A DNA stretch of 64,000 bases from Paracidovorax avenae (GCF_040892545.1 NZ_CP156079.1:1771501-1835500); one strand, 5' to 3'. Positions 17,847-26,280 are shown, counted from the stretch's first letter. Notes: generated from the sequence alone by a model not told the origin. Translations and numbers: made by a program.

Positions 17847-18920
17847 ATGACCACGAAGTTCCCCACCCCGGCCCGCGCCACGGAGCGCCCCCAGGATGCA
17901 GCCCTGGCCGCGCGCCTGCGCCACCGCATGGACCACAAGACCAAGCCGCTGGGCGCGCTCGGCCGCCTCGAGGCGCTGGCCGTGCGCATCGGCTGCATCC
18001 TCGGCACCGAATCGCCGGAACTGCACGCGCCGCAGATGCTGGTCTGCGCGGCGGACCATGGCATCGCCGCGCGTGGCGTCTCGGCCTATCCCAGCGAAGT
18101 CACCGCCCAGATGGTGGAGAACTTCCTGGCAGGCGGCGCGGCGGTGAGCGTGCTCGCGCGCCAGCACGGCCTGGCCCTCACGGTGGCCGACTGCGGCGTG
18201 GCGGCACCCGTCCCGCCGCGTGACGGCGCCCCGGGCATGCCGCGCCTGCTGAGCCACTGCCGGGTGGCGGCCGGCACCGCCGATGCGTCGGCAGGCCCCG
18301 CCATGACGGCGCAGCAGTGCGCGCAAGCCGTGGAGAACGGCCGCTCCATCGTCCGCGCCCTGCCGGGCAACGCGCTGCTGCTGGGCGAAATGGGCATCGG
18401 CAACACCTCGGTGGCCAGCCTGCTGCTCGCGCGCCTGTGCGGTATCGCGCTGGAGGACTGCACCGGCGCGGGCACGGGCCTGGACACCAATGGCATCGCG
18501 CGCAAGCGGGCCGTGCTGCGGCAGGCGCTGGAGGCCAACGCCGCCGCCACCGCGCCGCTCGACGCACTGGCCGCCCTGGGCGGGCTGGAGGTGGCGACCC
18601 TGGCGGGCGCCGTGCTGCAGGCCGCGGCGGAGCGCCGCGTGGTGGTGGTGGATGGCTTCATCACCAGCGCCGCGGTGCTGGTGGCCAGCCGCATCGAGTC
18701 GGCCGTGCTGGAATCCTGCGTGTTTTCGCACCGCTCCGGCGAGCCCGGGCATGCGCACCTGCTCGCCGCGCTGGGCGCCGAGCCGCTGCTGGACCTGGGC
18801 CTGCGCCTGGGAGAAGGCTCGGGCGCGGCGCTGGCATGGCCGCTGCTCGTGTCCGCCTGCGCGATCCTGCGCGAGATGGCGAGCTTCGAGCAGGCCGGCG
18901 TCTCGCGCCAGCGCGACTGA
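17847..18920 (+). CDS. cobT: Nicotinate-nucleotide:dimethylbenzimidazole phosphoribosyltransferase CobT
   Basis: 357 residues. Activates the lower ligand DMB to alpha-ribazole phosphate. Clear family blocks: HKTKPLGALGRLEALA, CAADHGIAARGVSAYPSEVT, NFLAGGAAVSVLARQ, GEMGIGNTSVASLL and the catalytic Glu segment LRLGEGSGAALAWPL near the C-terminus. It works with BluB (ligand supply). The usual partners cobS and the alpha-ribazole phosphatase gene do not follow. Instead a minus-strand gene ends at the very next base. Confidence 0.95.
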   Translation: MTTKFPTPARATERPQDAALAARLRHRMDHKTKPLGALGRLEALAVRIGCILGTESPELHAPQMLVCAADHGIAARGVSAYPSEVTAQMVENFLAGGAAVSVLARQHGLALTVADCGVAAPVPPRDGAPGMPRLLSHCRVAAGTADASAGPAMTAQQCAQAVENGRSIVRALPGNALLLGEMGIGNTSVASLLLARLCGIALEDCTGAGTGLDTNGIARKRAVLRQALEANAAATAPLDALAALGGLEVATLAGAVLQAAAERRVVVVDGFITSAAVLVASRIESAVLESCVFSHRSGEPGHAHLLAALGAEPLLDLGLRLGEGSGAALAWPLLVSACAILREMASFEQAGVSRQRD

Positions 18921-19301
18921 TCAGGCCGTGGCGCCGGCCTCGCGGCCGGCCATCTCCTGCAGCAGCGCCACCAGCGGATCGTCCGGCAGGGGCTGGTGCG
19001 TTTCGGGCCGGCGCGGGTCCCAGCCGGGGTTGTGGCGGTTGAGCCAGGCCCCGGCGACCAGCTGGCGCGCGAATTCCCGGCGGGCTTCCTCGCCGGCTGC
19101 CTCTGCCGAAGCATGGGCTCCAGCGTCCTGCGCGGCCAGCAGCGCCTGCTCCACCTCCGCCACGGCCTGGTCGAAGTCGCGCAGCACGTAGCGCGCGAGC
19201 AGCGCCCGCGCGTCGAAGGGTTCGCCAGGGCTGTCCGGCGGCATCACGAAAGCGGGGAGGGCGGTGCGGGCCGGGGCATCCGGCGCGGTGGTGGCGTCCA
19301 T
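18921..19301 (-). CDS. Hypothetical protein
   Basis: 126 residues, Ala-rich and acidic. No signal peptide, membrane helix or known motif. A likely helical middle (RDFDQAVAEVEQALLAAQDA) and a conserved-looking aromatic end NRHNPGWDPRRPETHQPLP are the only notable parts. Its stop codon abuts the cobT stop, so the two genes converge with no spacer. It lies 16 bases downstream of the histidine-rich gene on the same strand and is probably cotranscribed with it. Function unknown. Confidence 0.65.
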   Translation of the reverse strand: MDATTAPDAPARTALPAFVMPPDSPGEPFDARALLARYVLRDFDQAVAEVEQALLAAQDAGAHASAEAAGEEARREFARQLVAGAWLNRHNPGWDPRRPETHQPLPDDPLVALLQEMAGREAGATA

Positions 19302-19317
19302 GGGGCGGGGCCTTTCC

Positions 19318-19965
19318 TCAGAAGAAGTGGGGGAAGCTCACGAAAGTGCTGAATGCGGAGAACGGGTTGAGCCGGTGCGAGAAGTAATCCAGCGCCGCCA
19401 TGGGCGACATCAGCGTGGACTGCAGCATCGACGCGCCGTAGATGAAGGAGTTGAGCGACCGTCCGCCCGAGGCCCCCACGCCGTGCGCTGGCGCCTGGTA
19501 GTGGAAGGCGCTGCTCTGCTGCGCCAGGCGACCCGCATTGAAGTGCTGGAACGCGGGGAGCGCATGGCCTGCCGCGGGGTAGGCCGCGTGGCCCCCGTGG
19601 CCCGCCCCGTAGTGCGGCGCGGCGTAGGCGGGCGGCTGGAAGGCCTGGAAGTGCATCGGGGGCGGCATGTGCGCAGGCGGCTGCAGGTGGGGGGCATGCC
19701 CGAAGCCATGTGTCGGCCCGTGCAGGGCCGCTCCGGGGTGGAAGCCCCGGCTGGCATGCCCGTGCGGCGCCATGCCGGGCAGTGCGGAGCGGGGCTGCAT
19801 GCCGGCGCCGCCGTGCGCGGCCTGCATGCCGCCGCGCCCGAACAGGCCGGTGCTGCTGGACAGCACGGAACGCGGGCGCTCGGGCGCGGATTCGGGGGCG
19901 AAGGTGGGGTGGCGTGCCGCGGCAGGCGCCACGCCGGCGGAATGTCTGAACCGGACATCGTTCAT
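19318..19965 (-). CDS. Histidine/proline/glycine-rich hypothetical protein
   Basis: 215 residues with about 21 histidines (close to 10%), spaced in HG, HA and GH pairs, for example HGFGHAPH and GAGHGGHAAY, between roughly residues 50 and 170. The N-terminus (MNDVRFRHSAG) shows no signal peptide. The last about 40 residues turn hydrophobic and aromatic (FSAFSTFVSFPHFF). An ATG preceded by GGAG supports the start. Such composition can bind Ni, Zn, Cu or Co, but nothing else proves this. Low-complexity content means the reading frame itself is not fully certain. Confidence 0.6.
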   Translation of the reverse strand: MNDVRFRHSAGVAPAAARHPTFAPESAPERPRSVLSSSTGLFGRGGMQAAHGGAGMQPRSALPGMAPHGHASRGFHPGAALHGPTHGFGHAPHLQPPAHMPPPMHFQAFQPPAYAAPHYGAGHGGHAAYPAAGHALPAFQHFNAGRLAQQSSAFHYQAPAHGVGASGGRSLNSFIYGASMLQSTLMSPMAALDYFSHRLNPFSAFSTFVSFPHFF

Positions 19966-20174
19966 GGGAAGCTCCAATCGGGTCTGCAGGAGCGGTATGC
20001 CGCCCCGCTGTACTGTTGGGCGCGATGATCGTTGCGCGGCCCCGCCCGCCGGGCGCCCGATCCGAAGCCGCGTGCCGCCCCGCGAAGCGGCGGGCCCTGG
20101 CCTGGGGCCGTACCCGCCCGTTCCCGGTGCGTGTCCCGCCACCCTGGTGCGTCGCATGCAGTTTGAGCCCCTGA

Positions 20175-20186
20175 TTTGTATACAAA
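20175..20186. promoter_or_regulatory. Candidate GntR-family operator TTTGTATACAAA
   Basis: A perfect 12-base palindrome, striking in this GC-rich sequence, 54 bases before the ABC ATPase start. FadR-subfamily GntR regulators commonly bind TTGTATACAA-like sites, and such a regulator (24686-25504) is encoded in the same operon, so autoregulation of the importer is plausible. Confidence 0.6.
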
Positions 20187-20192
20187 ACGGTG

Positions 20193-20227
20193 CGCAAACC
20201 GTACGCGGTGCTGGCATGCGGTTTGCG
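20193..20227. repeat. Inverted repeat before the ABC importer start
   Basis: Arms CGCAAACCG (20193-20201) and CGGTTTGCG (20219-20227) are exact reverse complements around a 17-base centre and end 12 bases before the ATG. It could be a leader hairpin hiding the start or a second operator; no ribosome site is visible between it and the start. Confidence 0.5.
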
Positions 20228-20239
20228 TACTGCCAGCGC

Positions 20240-21319
20240 ATGGACGCCTCCACCCTTGCTCCGGCACCCGCCGCCATCGAGATCGTCGCGCTGACCAAGC
20301 GCTATGCCTCCGGCCAGCCCGCGGTCGATGGCATCGACCTGCGCATCGCGAGTGGCAGCTACTGCTGCCTGCTGGGCCCCTCGGGCTGCGGCAAGAGCAC
20401 CACGCTGCGCATGATCGCCGGGCACGAATCGGTCACCAGCGGCGACGTGCTGCTGGACAACCGCAACATCACCGACCTGCCCGCCGCCGCGCGCGGCACG
20501 GCCATGATGTTCCAGAGCTTCGCGCTGTTCCCGCACCTCACGGCGCTGGACAACGTGGCCTTCAGCCTCAAGATGAAGGGCGTCGGCCGTGCGGAACGCC
20601 ATCGCCGCGCGCAGGACCTGCTGGAGCGCGTGGCCATGGGCCACCTGGCCCAGCGCAAGCCGGGCGAGCTTTCCGGCGGGCAGCAGCAGCGCGTGGCGCT
20701 GGCGCGCGCGCTCATCACCGAGCCGCGCGTGCTGCTGCTCGACGAGCCCCTGTCCGCGCTCGACCCCTTCCTGCGCGTGCAGATGCGCGCGGAACTGCGG
20801 CGCTGGCAGAAGGAGCTGGGCCTGACCTTCATCCACGTCACGCATTCGCAGGAAGAGGCCATGGCCCTGGCCGACACCATGGTGGTGATGAACCAGGGCC
20901 GCATCGAGCAGGCCGGCTCGCCGCACGACATCTACAACCGCCCGGCCAGCGAATTCGTCGCGCGCTTCATGGGCGGCCACAACGTGCTGGCCACCCCCGC
21001 GGGCACCGTGGGCGTGCGCACCGACCGCATCCGCATCGATCCGCCCGGCACGCCGCTGCCCGAAGGCGGAATGCACCTGGCGGCCCGCGTGACGGATGTC
21101 GAATACCAGGGCACGCATGTGCTCATCGGCCTGCGGGACGAGGTTCCGCCCGCGCTGCCGGGCACCGCCGCGCAGGCCGGCCCCGCGACCGCGACCGCCG
21201 CCTATTCGGCCATGGTGTCCGAGCAGGCCTTCGCCGCGCGCCCCTGGCAGGTGGGCGACGCAGCCCTGCTGCACTGGACCGCCGACATCGCCCACCCGCT
21301 GGCCTCCGAACCGCACTGA
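20240..21319 (+). CDS. Spermidine/putrescine-type ABC transporter ATP-binding protein
   Basis: 359 residues. ATPase domain with Walker A GPSGCGKSTTLRMIAGHE, Q-loop FQSFALFPHLTALDNVAFSL, signature LSGGQQQRVALARALI, Walker B VLLLDEPLSALDP and switch His VTHSQEEAMALAD. A C-terminal TOBE-like domain follows from about residue 245. This is the PotA/FbpC-like layout. The start is the ATG at 20240; ATG 20216 is also in frame, and neither has a clear ribosome site. It leads an operon with the binding protein, two permeases, a GntR regulator and a racemase-like enzyme. Confidence 0.9.
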   Translation: MDASTLAPAPAAIEIVALTKRYASGQPAVDGIDLRIASGSYCCLLGPSGCGKSTTLRMIAGHESVTSGDVLLDNRNITDLPAAARGTAMMFQSFALFPHLTALDNVAFSLKMKGVGRAERHRRAQDLLERVAMGHLAQRKPGELSGGQQQRVALARALITEPRVLLLDEPLSALDPFLRVQMRAELRRWQKELGLTFIHVTHSQEEAMALADTMVVMNQGRIEQAGSPHDIYNRPASEFVARFMGGHNVLATPAGTVGVRTDRIRIDPPGTPLPEGGMHLAARVTDVEYQGTHVLIGLRDEVPPALPGTAAQAGPATATAAYSAMVSEQAFAARPWQVGDAALLHWTADIAHPLASEPH

Positions 21320-21385
21320 CCGGCCGGCCCGACCGCTTTCCTCTCGCGCATTTCCTGTCCCCGTCCCCAACCAAGGAGCTGATCC

Positions 21386-22672
21386 ATGTCCGACGTGATT
21401 TCCGATTCCCCGTCCTCCGCCGATGGCCCGGCGCTGCGCCGCCGCACGCTGCTGCAGGGCACGGCGGGCATCCTCGCCGCGGGCGTGTTCCCGGCCATCC
21501 ATGCGCAGGAAAAGATCGTGCTGCGCTACCTCGGCACGGCGGTGAACCAGGACAAGGCCATCGCCGAGAAATTCAAGGCCGACACCGGCATCGAGATCCA
21601 GTACGTGGCCGTCACCACCGACGACGTCACCAAGCGCGCGGTGACCGCGCCCAACAGCTTCGACCTGATCGATACCGAATACTTCTCGCTCAAGAAGATC
21701 GTGCCCACGGGCAACCTCAAGGGCATCGACACCAAGCGCATCAAGAACGCCGACAAGATCACCACGCTGTTCACGCAGGGCACGGTCGCCGGCAAGGCCG
21801 TGGGCGACCAGGGCACGGCCCCCAAGAAGGTGATGTTCCTCGAAGGCGAGAAGAGCAAGGTCTTCGCGAAATCGCCCACGCAGTTCATGTCGCTGATCCC
21901 CACCGTGTACAACGCCGACACGCTGGGCATCCGGCCCGACCTCATCAAGCGCCCCATTTCCTCCTGGGCCGAGCTGCTGAACCCCGAGTTCAAGGGCAAG
22001 GCCGCCATCCTCAACATCCCCTCGATCGGCATCATGGATGCGGCCATGGTGGTGGAGGCCATGGGCCTCTACAAGTACCCCGACAAGGGCAACATGACGA
22101 AGAAGGAGATCGACCTCACGATCAAGACGCTGATCGAAGCCAAGAAGGCCGGCCAGTTCCGTGCGCTGTGGAAGGACTTCAACGAGAGCGTCAACCTCAT
22201 GGCCTCCGGCGAGGTGGTGATCCAGTCCATGTGGAGCCCCGCCGTCACCGCCGTGCGCACCAAGGGCATCGCCTGCAACTTCCAGCCGCTCAAGGAAGGC
22301 TATCGCGCCTGGGCAGCCGGCTTCGGCGTACCCGCCACGCTCTCGGGCCGCAAGCTCGATGGCGCCTACGAGTTCATCAACTGGTTCCTCGACGGCTGGG
22401 CCGGCGCCTACCTGAACCGCCAGGGCTACTACAGCGCCGTGCTGGAAACCGCCAAGGCCAAGATGGAGCCCTACGAGTGGGCCTACTGGATGGAAGGCAA
22501 GCCCGCCGAGAAGGACATCCTGAGCCCGCAGGGCCAGGTGCTCGCCAAGGCCGGCACCGTGCGCGACGGCGGCAGCTACGAGGCCCGCATGGGTGCCATC
22601 GCCTGCTGGAACGCGGTGATGGACGAGAACAACTACATGGTCCAGAAGTGGAACGAGTTCGTCGCTGCATGA
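21386..22672 (+). CDS. ABC transporter substrate-binding protein (PotD-like)
   Basis: 428 residues. A twin-arginine signal (LRRRTLLQGTAGILAAG, cut near AIHAQ) implies folded export to the periplasm. The mature part begins KIVLRYLGTAVNQDKAIAEK and has the extracellular solute-binding fold of the polyamine group, including SWAELLNPEFKGKAAILN and NLMASGEVVIQSMWSPA. A strong ribosome site (AAGGAG) precedes the ATG. The ligand is not certain: the neighbouring racemase-like gene suggests a hydantoin, ureido or amino acid derivative as much as a polyamine. Confidence 0.88.
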   Translation: MSDVISDSPSSADGPALRRRTLLQGTAGILAAGVFPAIHAQEKIVLRYLGTAVNQDKAIAEKFKADTGIEIQYVAVTTDDVTKRAVTAPNSFDLIDTEYFSLKKIVPTGNLKGIDTKRIKNADKITTLFTQGTVAGKAVGDQGTAPKKVMFLEGEKSKVFAKSPTQFMSLIPTVYNADTLGIRPDLIKRPISSWAELLNPEFKGKAAILNIPSIGIMDAAMVVEAMGLYKYPDKGNMTKKEIDLTIKTLIEAKKAGQFRALWKDFNESVNLMASGEVVIQSMWSPAVTAVRTKGIACNFQPLKEGYRAWAAGFGVPATLSGRKLDGAYEFINWFLDGWAGAYLNRQGYYSAVLETAKAKMEPYEWAYWMEGKPAEKDILSPQGQVLAKAGTVRDGGSYEARMGAIACWNAVMDENNYMVQKWNEFVAA

Positions 22673-22675
22673 GGG

Positions 22676-22805
22676 CTACCCCCTGAGCGGCTGACGCCGC
22701 TTCCCCCTTCTCTCGCGCTGGCGCGCGGGAAGGGGGACGACGCCGGTGGCCGGGCGGAGCCCGTTCCACGGCGTCTGCTGGTGTGGCCTGCTCCGCGGCC
22801 TTCTG
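22676..22805. repeat. Comamonadaceae-type intergenic palindromic repeat
   Basis: Noncoding segment between binding-protein and permease genes, starting CTACCCCCTGAGCGGCTGA. Its core is a stem CCCCCTT (22703-22709) / AAGGGGG (22730-22736) around a GC-rich inner stem, followed by GACGACGCCGGTGGCCGG. I recognise this layout from many intergenic gaps in related genomes; that it is dispersed in this genome cannot be checked here. It could attenuate or stabilise the operon mRNA between the two genes. Confidence 0.6.
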
Positions 22806-22890
22806 AGGGGTGAGGCTCGGCCTGTCCGGAGGGCACGCCCTGATGCCTTCGCCTGTCGATGTTCTCATTCCTTTCCAGTTCAGGGTTCTT

Positions 22891-23802
22891 ATGAGCACTG
22901 CCGTTTCTCCTCCTCCTGCGGCCCGCATGCCGGCGAAGCAGAGCGTTGCCGCCTGGTGGCAGGCGGCGCCGCTCACGCTGGTGTTCGTGCTGTTCTTCCT
23001 GGTGCCGCTGGGGCTGGTGCTGATGGTGAGCTTCTGGGATTTCAGCGAGTACGAGCTGCTGCCCGGGTTCACCTTCAAGAACTACGTGTCCATCTTCGAG
23101 GGGTGCGGCAACCTGGGGCAGCTGTGCGTCACGCTCGGCACCTACCTGTCCACGCTCAAGTTCAGCCTGCTGGTGTGGGGCATCACGCTGGTGCTGGGGT
23201 TCGCGGTGGCGTATTTCCTGGCGTTCCACGTGCGGTCGGCGGGGCTGCAGACGCTGCTGTTCGTGCTCTGCACCATCCCGTTCTGGACGTCGAACGTGAT
23301 CCGCATGATCTCCTGGGTGCCGCTGCTCGGGCGCAACGGGCTGGTGAACCAGACGCTGATGCAGATGCGCCTGATCGATTCGCCCATCGAGTGGCTGCTG
23401 TTCTCGGATTTCTCGGTGGTGCTCGCGTTCGTGCACCTCTACACCATGTTCATGATCGTGCCCATCTTCAACAGCATGATGCGCATCGACCGCAGCCTGA
23501 TCGAGGCCGCGGGCGACGCGGGCGCGAGCGGCTGGCAGACGCTGTGGAACGTGGTCATTCCGCTGTCGCGCACCGGCATCGTCATCGGTTCCATCTTCGT
23601 CATCACCATCGTCATGGGCGACTTCGTCACCATCGGCGTGATGGGTGGGCAGCAGATCGCCTCGGTGGGCAAGATCATCCAGGTGCAGACCTCGTACCTG
23701 CAGTTCCCGCTCGCGGCCGCCAACGCGGTCATCCTGCTGGCGATCGTGCTGATGATCATCTGGGGCCTCACCCGCCTCGTGGACCTGCGCAAGGAACTGT
23801 GA
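22891..23802 (+). CDS. ABC transporter permease (PotB-like)
   Basis: 303 residues with six predicted transmembrane helices. The cytoplasmic EAA loop reads IEAAGDAGASGWQTLWNVVI and PLSRTGIVIGSIF, which docks the ATPase. An extracytoplasmic loop lies after the first helix. The start ATG at 22891 follows a long T/C-rich stretch; an in-frame GTG or ATG upstream would run into the intergenic repeat. Its stop overlaps the ATG of the second permease. Confidence 0.9.
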   Translation: MSTAVSPPPAARMPAKQSVAAWWQAAPLTLVFVLFFLVPLGLVLMVSFWDFSEYELLPGFTFKNYVSIFEGCGNLGQLCVTLGTYLSTLKFSLLVWGITLVLGFAVAYFLAFHVRSAGLQTLLFVLCTIPFWTSNVIRMISWVPLLGRNGLVNQTLMQMRLIDSPIEWLLFSDFSVVLAFVHLYTMFMIVPIFNSMMRIDRSLIEAAGDAGASGWQTLWNVVIPLSRTGIVIGSIFVITIVMGDFVTIGVMGGQQIASVGKIIQVQTSYLQFPLAAANAVILLAIVLMIIWGLTRLVDLRKEL

Positions 23803-24689
23803 TGGCCCGTCCCCGCGAACCCCGCCCGGCCAGCTTCTGGCCGCTCGCCTGCGTCTTCGCCCTGTTCGTGCTGTTCATGTACGGGCCGATGCTGGTGATC
23901 TTCATCCTGAGCTTCCAGGGCCCCGAGGGCGGCCTCACCTTCCCGCTGCGCGGGCTGTCGCTGCACTGGTTCCGCCAGCTCGCCGAAGGCCTCGGCGTGG
24001 TGGACATCGGCGCCGCGCTGCGCCGCTCGCTGGCCCTGGGCCTGGCCGTGATGGCCTGCACCGTGGCGTTCTCGGTGCTCGCGGGCCTGGCTTTCCGCAA
24101 GCGCCTCGCGGGCGGCAACCTGCTGTTCCTCATGGTCGTGGCCAGCCTCATCATGCCGTCCATCATCGTGTCGCTCGGCATCGGGCTGGAGTTCCGCCTG
24201 ATCGACACCGGCGCCAAGGCGGTGCTGGAACGGCTGGGCTGGCAGGAGGCGCTGGAGGGCTACGGCACTTCGCTGGGCCTCTTCACCTCCGCCCTCGGGG
24301 CGCACCTCACCTGGACGCTGCCCTTCGGCCTGCTCATCATGTTCGCGGTGTTCAACCGCTTCAATCCCGCCTACGAAGAGGCCGCGCGCGACCTGGGCGC
24401 CACGCCCTGGCAGACCTTCCGGCACGTGGTGCTGCCGCTCATCGCGCCCTCGGTGGTGGGCATCGGCATGTTCGGGTTCACGCTGAGCTGGGACGAGATC
24501 GCGCGCACCTCCCAGGCCATCGGCGACGTGAACACGCTGCCGCTCGAACTGCAGGGCCTCACCACCACCGTCACCACCCCCGCCATCTACGCGCTGGGCA
24601 CGGTGACCACCGTGGTCTCGTTCGCGGTCATGGGCGCGGCGCTCGCGCTGGCCTGGATGCTGCGGCGGCGCGGAGGGCGCGCCCGATGA
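23802..24689 (+). CDS. ABC transporter permease (PotC-like)
   Basis: 295 residues, six transmembrane helices. First helix FWPLACVFALFVLFMYGPML, EAA loop YEEAARDLGATPWQTFRHVVLP. It forms the heterodimeric channel with the preceding permease, whose TGA overlaps this ATG by one base. Its own end overlaps the GntR regulator start by four bases, so the operon continues without a gap. Confidence 0.9.
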   Translation: MARPREPRPASFWPLACVFALFVLFMYGPMLVIFILSFQGPEGGLTFPLRGLSLHWFRQLAEGLGVVDIGAALRRSLALGLAVMACTVAFSVLAGLAFRKRLAGGNLLFLMVVASLIMPSIIVSLGIGLEFRLIDTGAKAVLERLGWQEALEGYGTSLGLFTSALGAHLTWTLPFGLLIMFAVFNRFNPAYEEAARDLGATPWQTFRHVVLPLIAPSVVGIGMFGFTLSWDEIARTSQAIGDVNTLPLELQGLTTTVTTPAIYALGTVTTVVSFAVMGAALALAWMLRRRGGRAR

Positions 24690-25504
24690 GCACCGGCCTG
24701 CCGCCGCGGCGGCGCAGCTCGGGCGGCGCGGCCCGCGCCAGGACCGCGCCCCGGCCGGCCAGGCCCTGGCCGGCCAGCGAAGAGCCCGGTACGGAGCCCG
24801 GCAGCGGTGCCGAGGGGCTGAGCGACCAGCAGATGTACGAGCGCATGGTCTCCGCCATCCTGGACCACCGCCTGCCGCCCGGCACCAAGCTCGTGGAAGA
24901 CAAGCTGGCCCTGGCCTTCGGCGTCTCGCGCACCCGCGTGCGGCCGGTGCTCGTGCGCCTGGCCGGCGAGCAGGTGGTCACGCTCACGCCGCGGCGCGGC
25001 GCCTCCATCGCCCGCCCCACGGTGGACGAGGCCCGCGAGGTGTTCGAGGCCCGCCGCCTCATCGAGCCGCGCCTCGTCGCGCTCTTCGTGCAGCGCGCCA
25101 CGCCCGCCGACGTGGCGCGACTCGTGGACACCGTGGCGCAGGAAGAGGCGGCCCGCCAGGGCGGCGACATGCGCCGCGCCATCCGCCTCTCGGGCGACTT
25201 CCACCTGCACATCGCGCAGGCCGCCGGGCACGCCACCCTGGGCCGCATCCTCAGCGAACTCGTGTCCCGCACCTCGCTCATCCTCATGGCCTACAGCCCC
25301 AGCCATGCCCAGGCGCGCGAGGAGGCCACCGCCTGCGGCTGCCGCGAGCACCGCGCGCTCATCGACGCCATCCGCCTGCGCGACGCGGCGGAGGCTGGCC
25401 GGCGCATGCTGGACCACCTCGCTCGCATCGAATCGCAACTGGCGTTCGAGCCGCCGGAGGGCGGAGTCCCGGACCTCGTGGAACTGCTCGGGGGCGGCGC
25501 ATGA
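24686..25504 (+). CDS. GntR-family (FCD/FadR subfamily) transcriptional regulator
   Basis: 272 residues. A disordered Arg/Pro-rich N-terminus of about 45 residues precedes the winged helix (MYERMVSAILDHRLPPGTKL, then FGVSRTRVRPVLVRL). The C-terminal FCD helical domain shows the metal/ligand His pattern DFHLHIAQAAGH and EHRALIDAI. It most likely senses the imported compound or its product and controls this operon, perhaps through the TTTGTATACAAA palindrome at 20175. It overlaps both neighbours by four bases. Confidence 0.9.
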   Translation: MSTGLPPRRRSSGGAARARTAPRPARPWPASEEPGTEPGSGAEGLSDQQMYERMVSAILDHRLPPGTKLVEDKLALAFGVSRTRVRPVLVRLAGEQVVTLTPRRGASIARPTVDEAREVFEARRLIEPRLVALFVQRATPADVARLVDTVAQEEAARQGGDMRRAIRLSGDFHLHIAQAAGHATLGRILSELVSRTSLILMAYSPSHAQAREEATACGCREHRALIDAIRLRDAAEAGRRMLDHLARIESQLAFEPPEGGVPDLVELLGGGA

Positions 25505-26280
25505 GCGGTGCATCCCCTGCGCCGCAGGCCCGCGCACGCACGCTGCTGGTCATCAATCCCAACACCTCCACCGCCGTCAGCGGGCTGCTGCAGCGCCACG
25601 TGCAGGCCGCTGCCGTCCCCCATGCGGCCGTGCGCACGGTGACTGCGCGCTTCGGCGCACCCTACATCGCCTGCGAGGCCAGCTACGCCGTGGCCGGCCA
25701 TGCCGTGCTGGACGCCTGGGCCGAAGCGCTCGCGGCGCCGCCGCCCGCGCCCGACGCCGTGCTGATCGGCTGCTTCGGCGATCCGGGCCTGTTCGCGCTC
25801 CGGGAATGCAGCCCCGTGCCGGTCACCGGGCTGGCCGAGGCGTCGTTCCTGGCGGCCGCGCGCCATGGCCGCTTCGGCATCGTCACGGGCGGTGAACGTT
25901 GGGAAGCCATGCTGCTGCGGCTCGCGCAGGCGCTGGGCCATGCGGACCGGCTGGCCGGTGTGCGCACCGTGGCACCCTCGGGCGCGGAGCTTGCGGCCGA
26001 TCCCGCCGGAGCGCAGGCCTTGCTCGCCCGGGCGTGCCAGGCCATGGCGCGCGAGCCCGGCGTGCAGGCCGTGGTGCTGGGCGGGGCAGGGCTCGCAGGC
26101 ATGGCGAAGGCCGTGCAGCCCCAGGTGGACGTGCCCGTCATCGACAGCGTGGAGGCCGGCGCGTGGTGGGCCCTGCAGGCGCCGTTGCCCGCAGGGCGGG
26201 GGGCACCCGGCTGCGATGTGGCGTGGCAGGCGGTATCCCCTGCGCTGGCCCGTCTTGGGATCGTGGAGGGCGCACGGTGA
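25501..26280 (+). CDS. Aspartate/glutamate/hydantoin racemase-family enzyme
   Basis: 259 residues. Starts TLLVINPNTSTAVSGLLQRH, the typical hydantoin-racemase opening, and has the first catalytic Cys in IGCFGDPGLFALRE. The second cysteine, normally in an LGCAGM-like motif, is replaced: the sequence reads VVLGGAGLAGM. Family racemases use two cysteines as acid and base, so this protein may not racemise, or may do one-sided chemistry such as decarboxylation or isomerisation. It is the last gene of the importer operon. Confidence 0.85.
   Translation: MSGASPAPQARARTLLVINPNTSTAVSGLLQRHVQAAAVPHAAVRTVTARFGAPYIACEASYAVAGHAVLDAWAEALAAPPPAPDAVLIGCFGDPGLFALRECSPVPVTGLAEASFLAAARHGRFGIVTGGERWEAMLLRLAQALGHADRLAGVRTVAPSGAELAADPAGAQALLARACQAMAREPGVQAVVLGGAGLAGMAKAVQPQVDVPVIDSVEAGAWWALQAPLPAGRGAPGCDVAWQAVSPALARLGIVEGAR

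Noticed and set aside
15080..18064. Long minus-strand open frame opposite the SDR, cobQ and the start of cobT
   Set aside because: Runs across three convincing plus-strand genes and has shadow-like composition (Arg, His, Gln, Gly); no start signal or motif.
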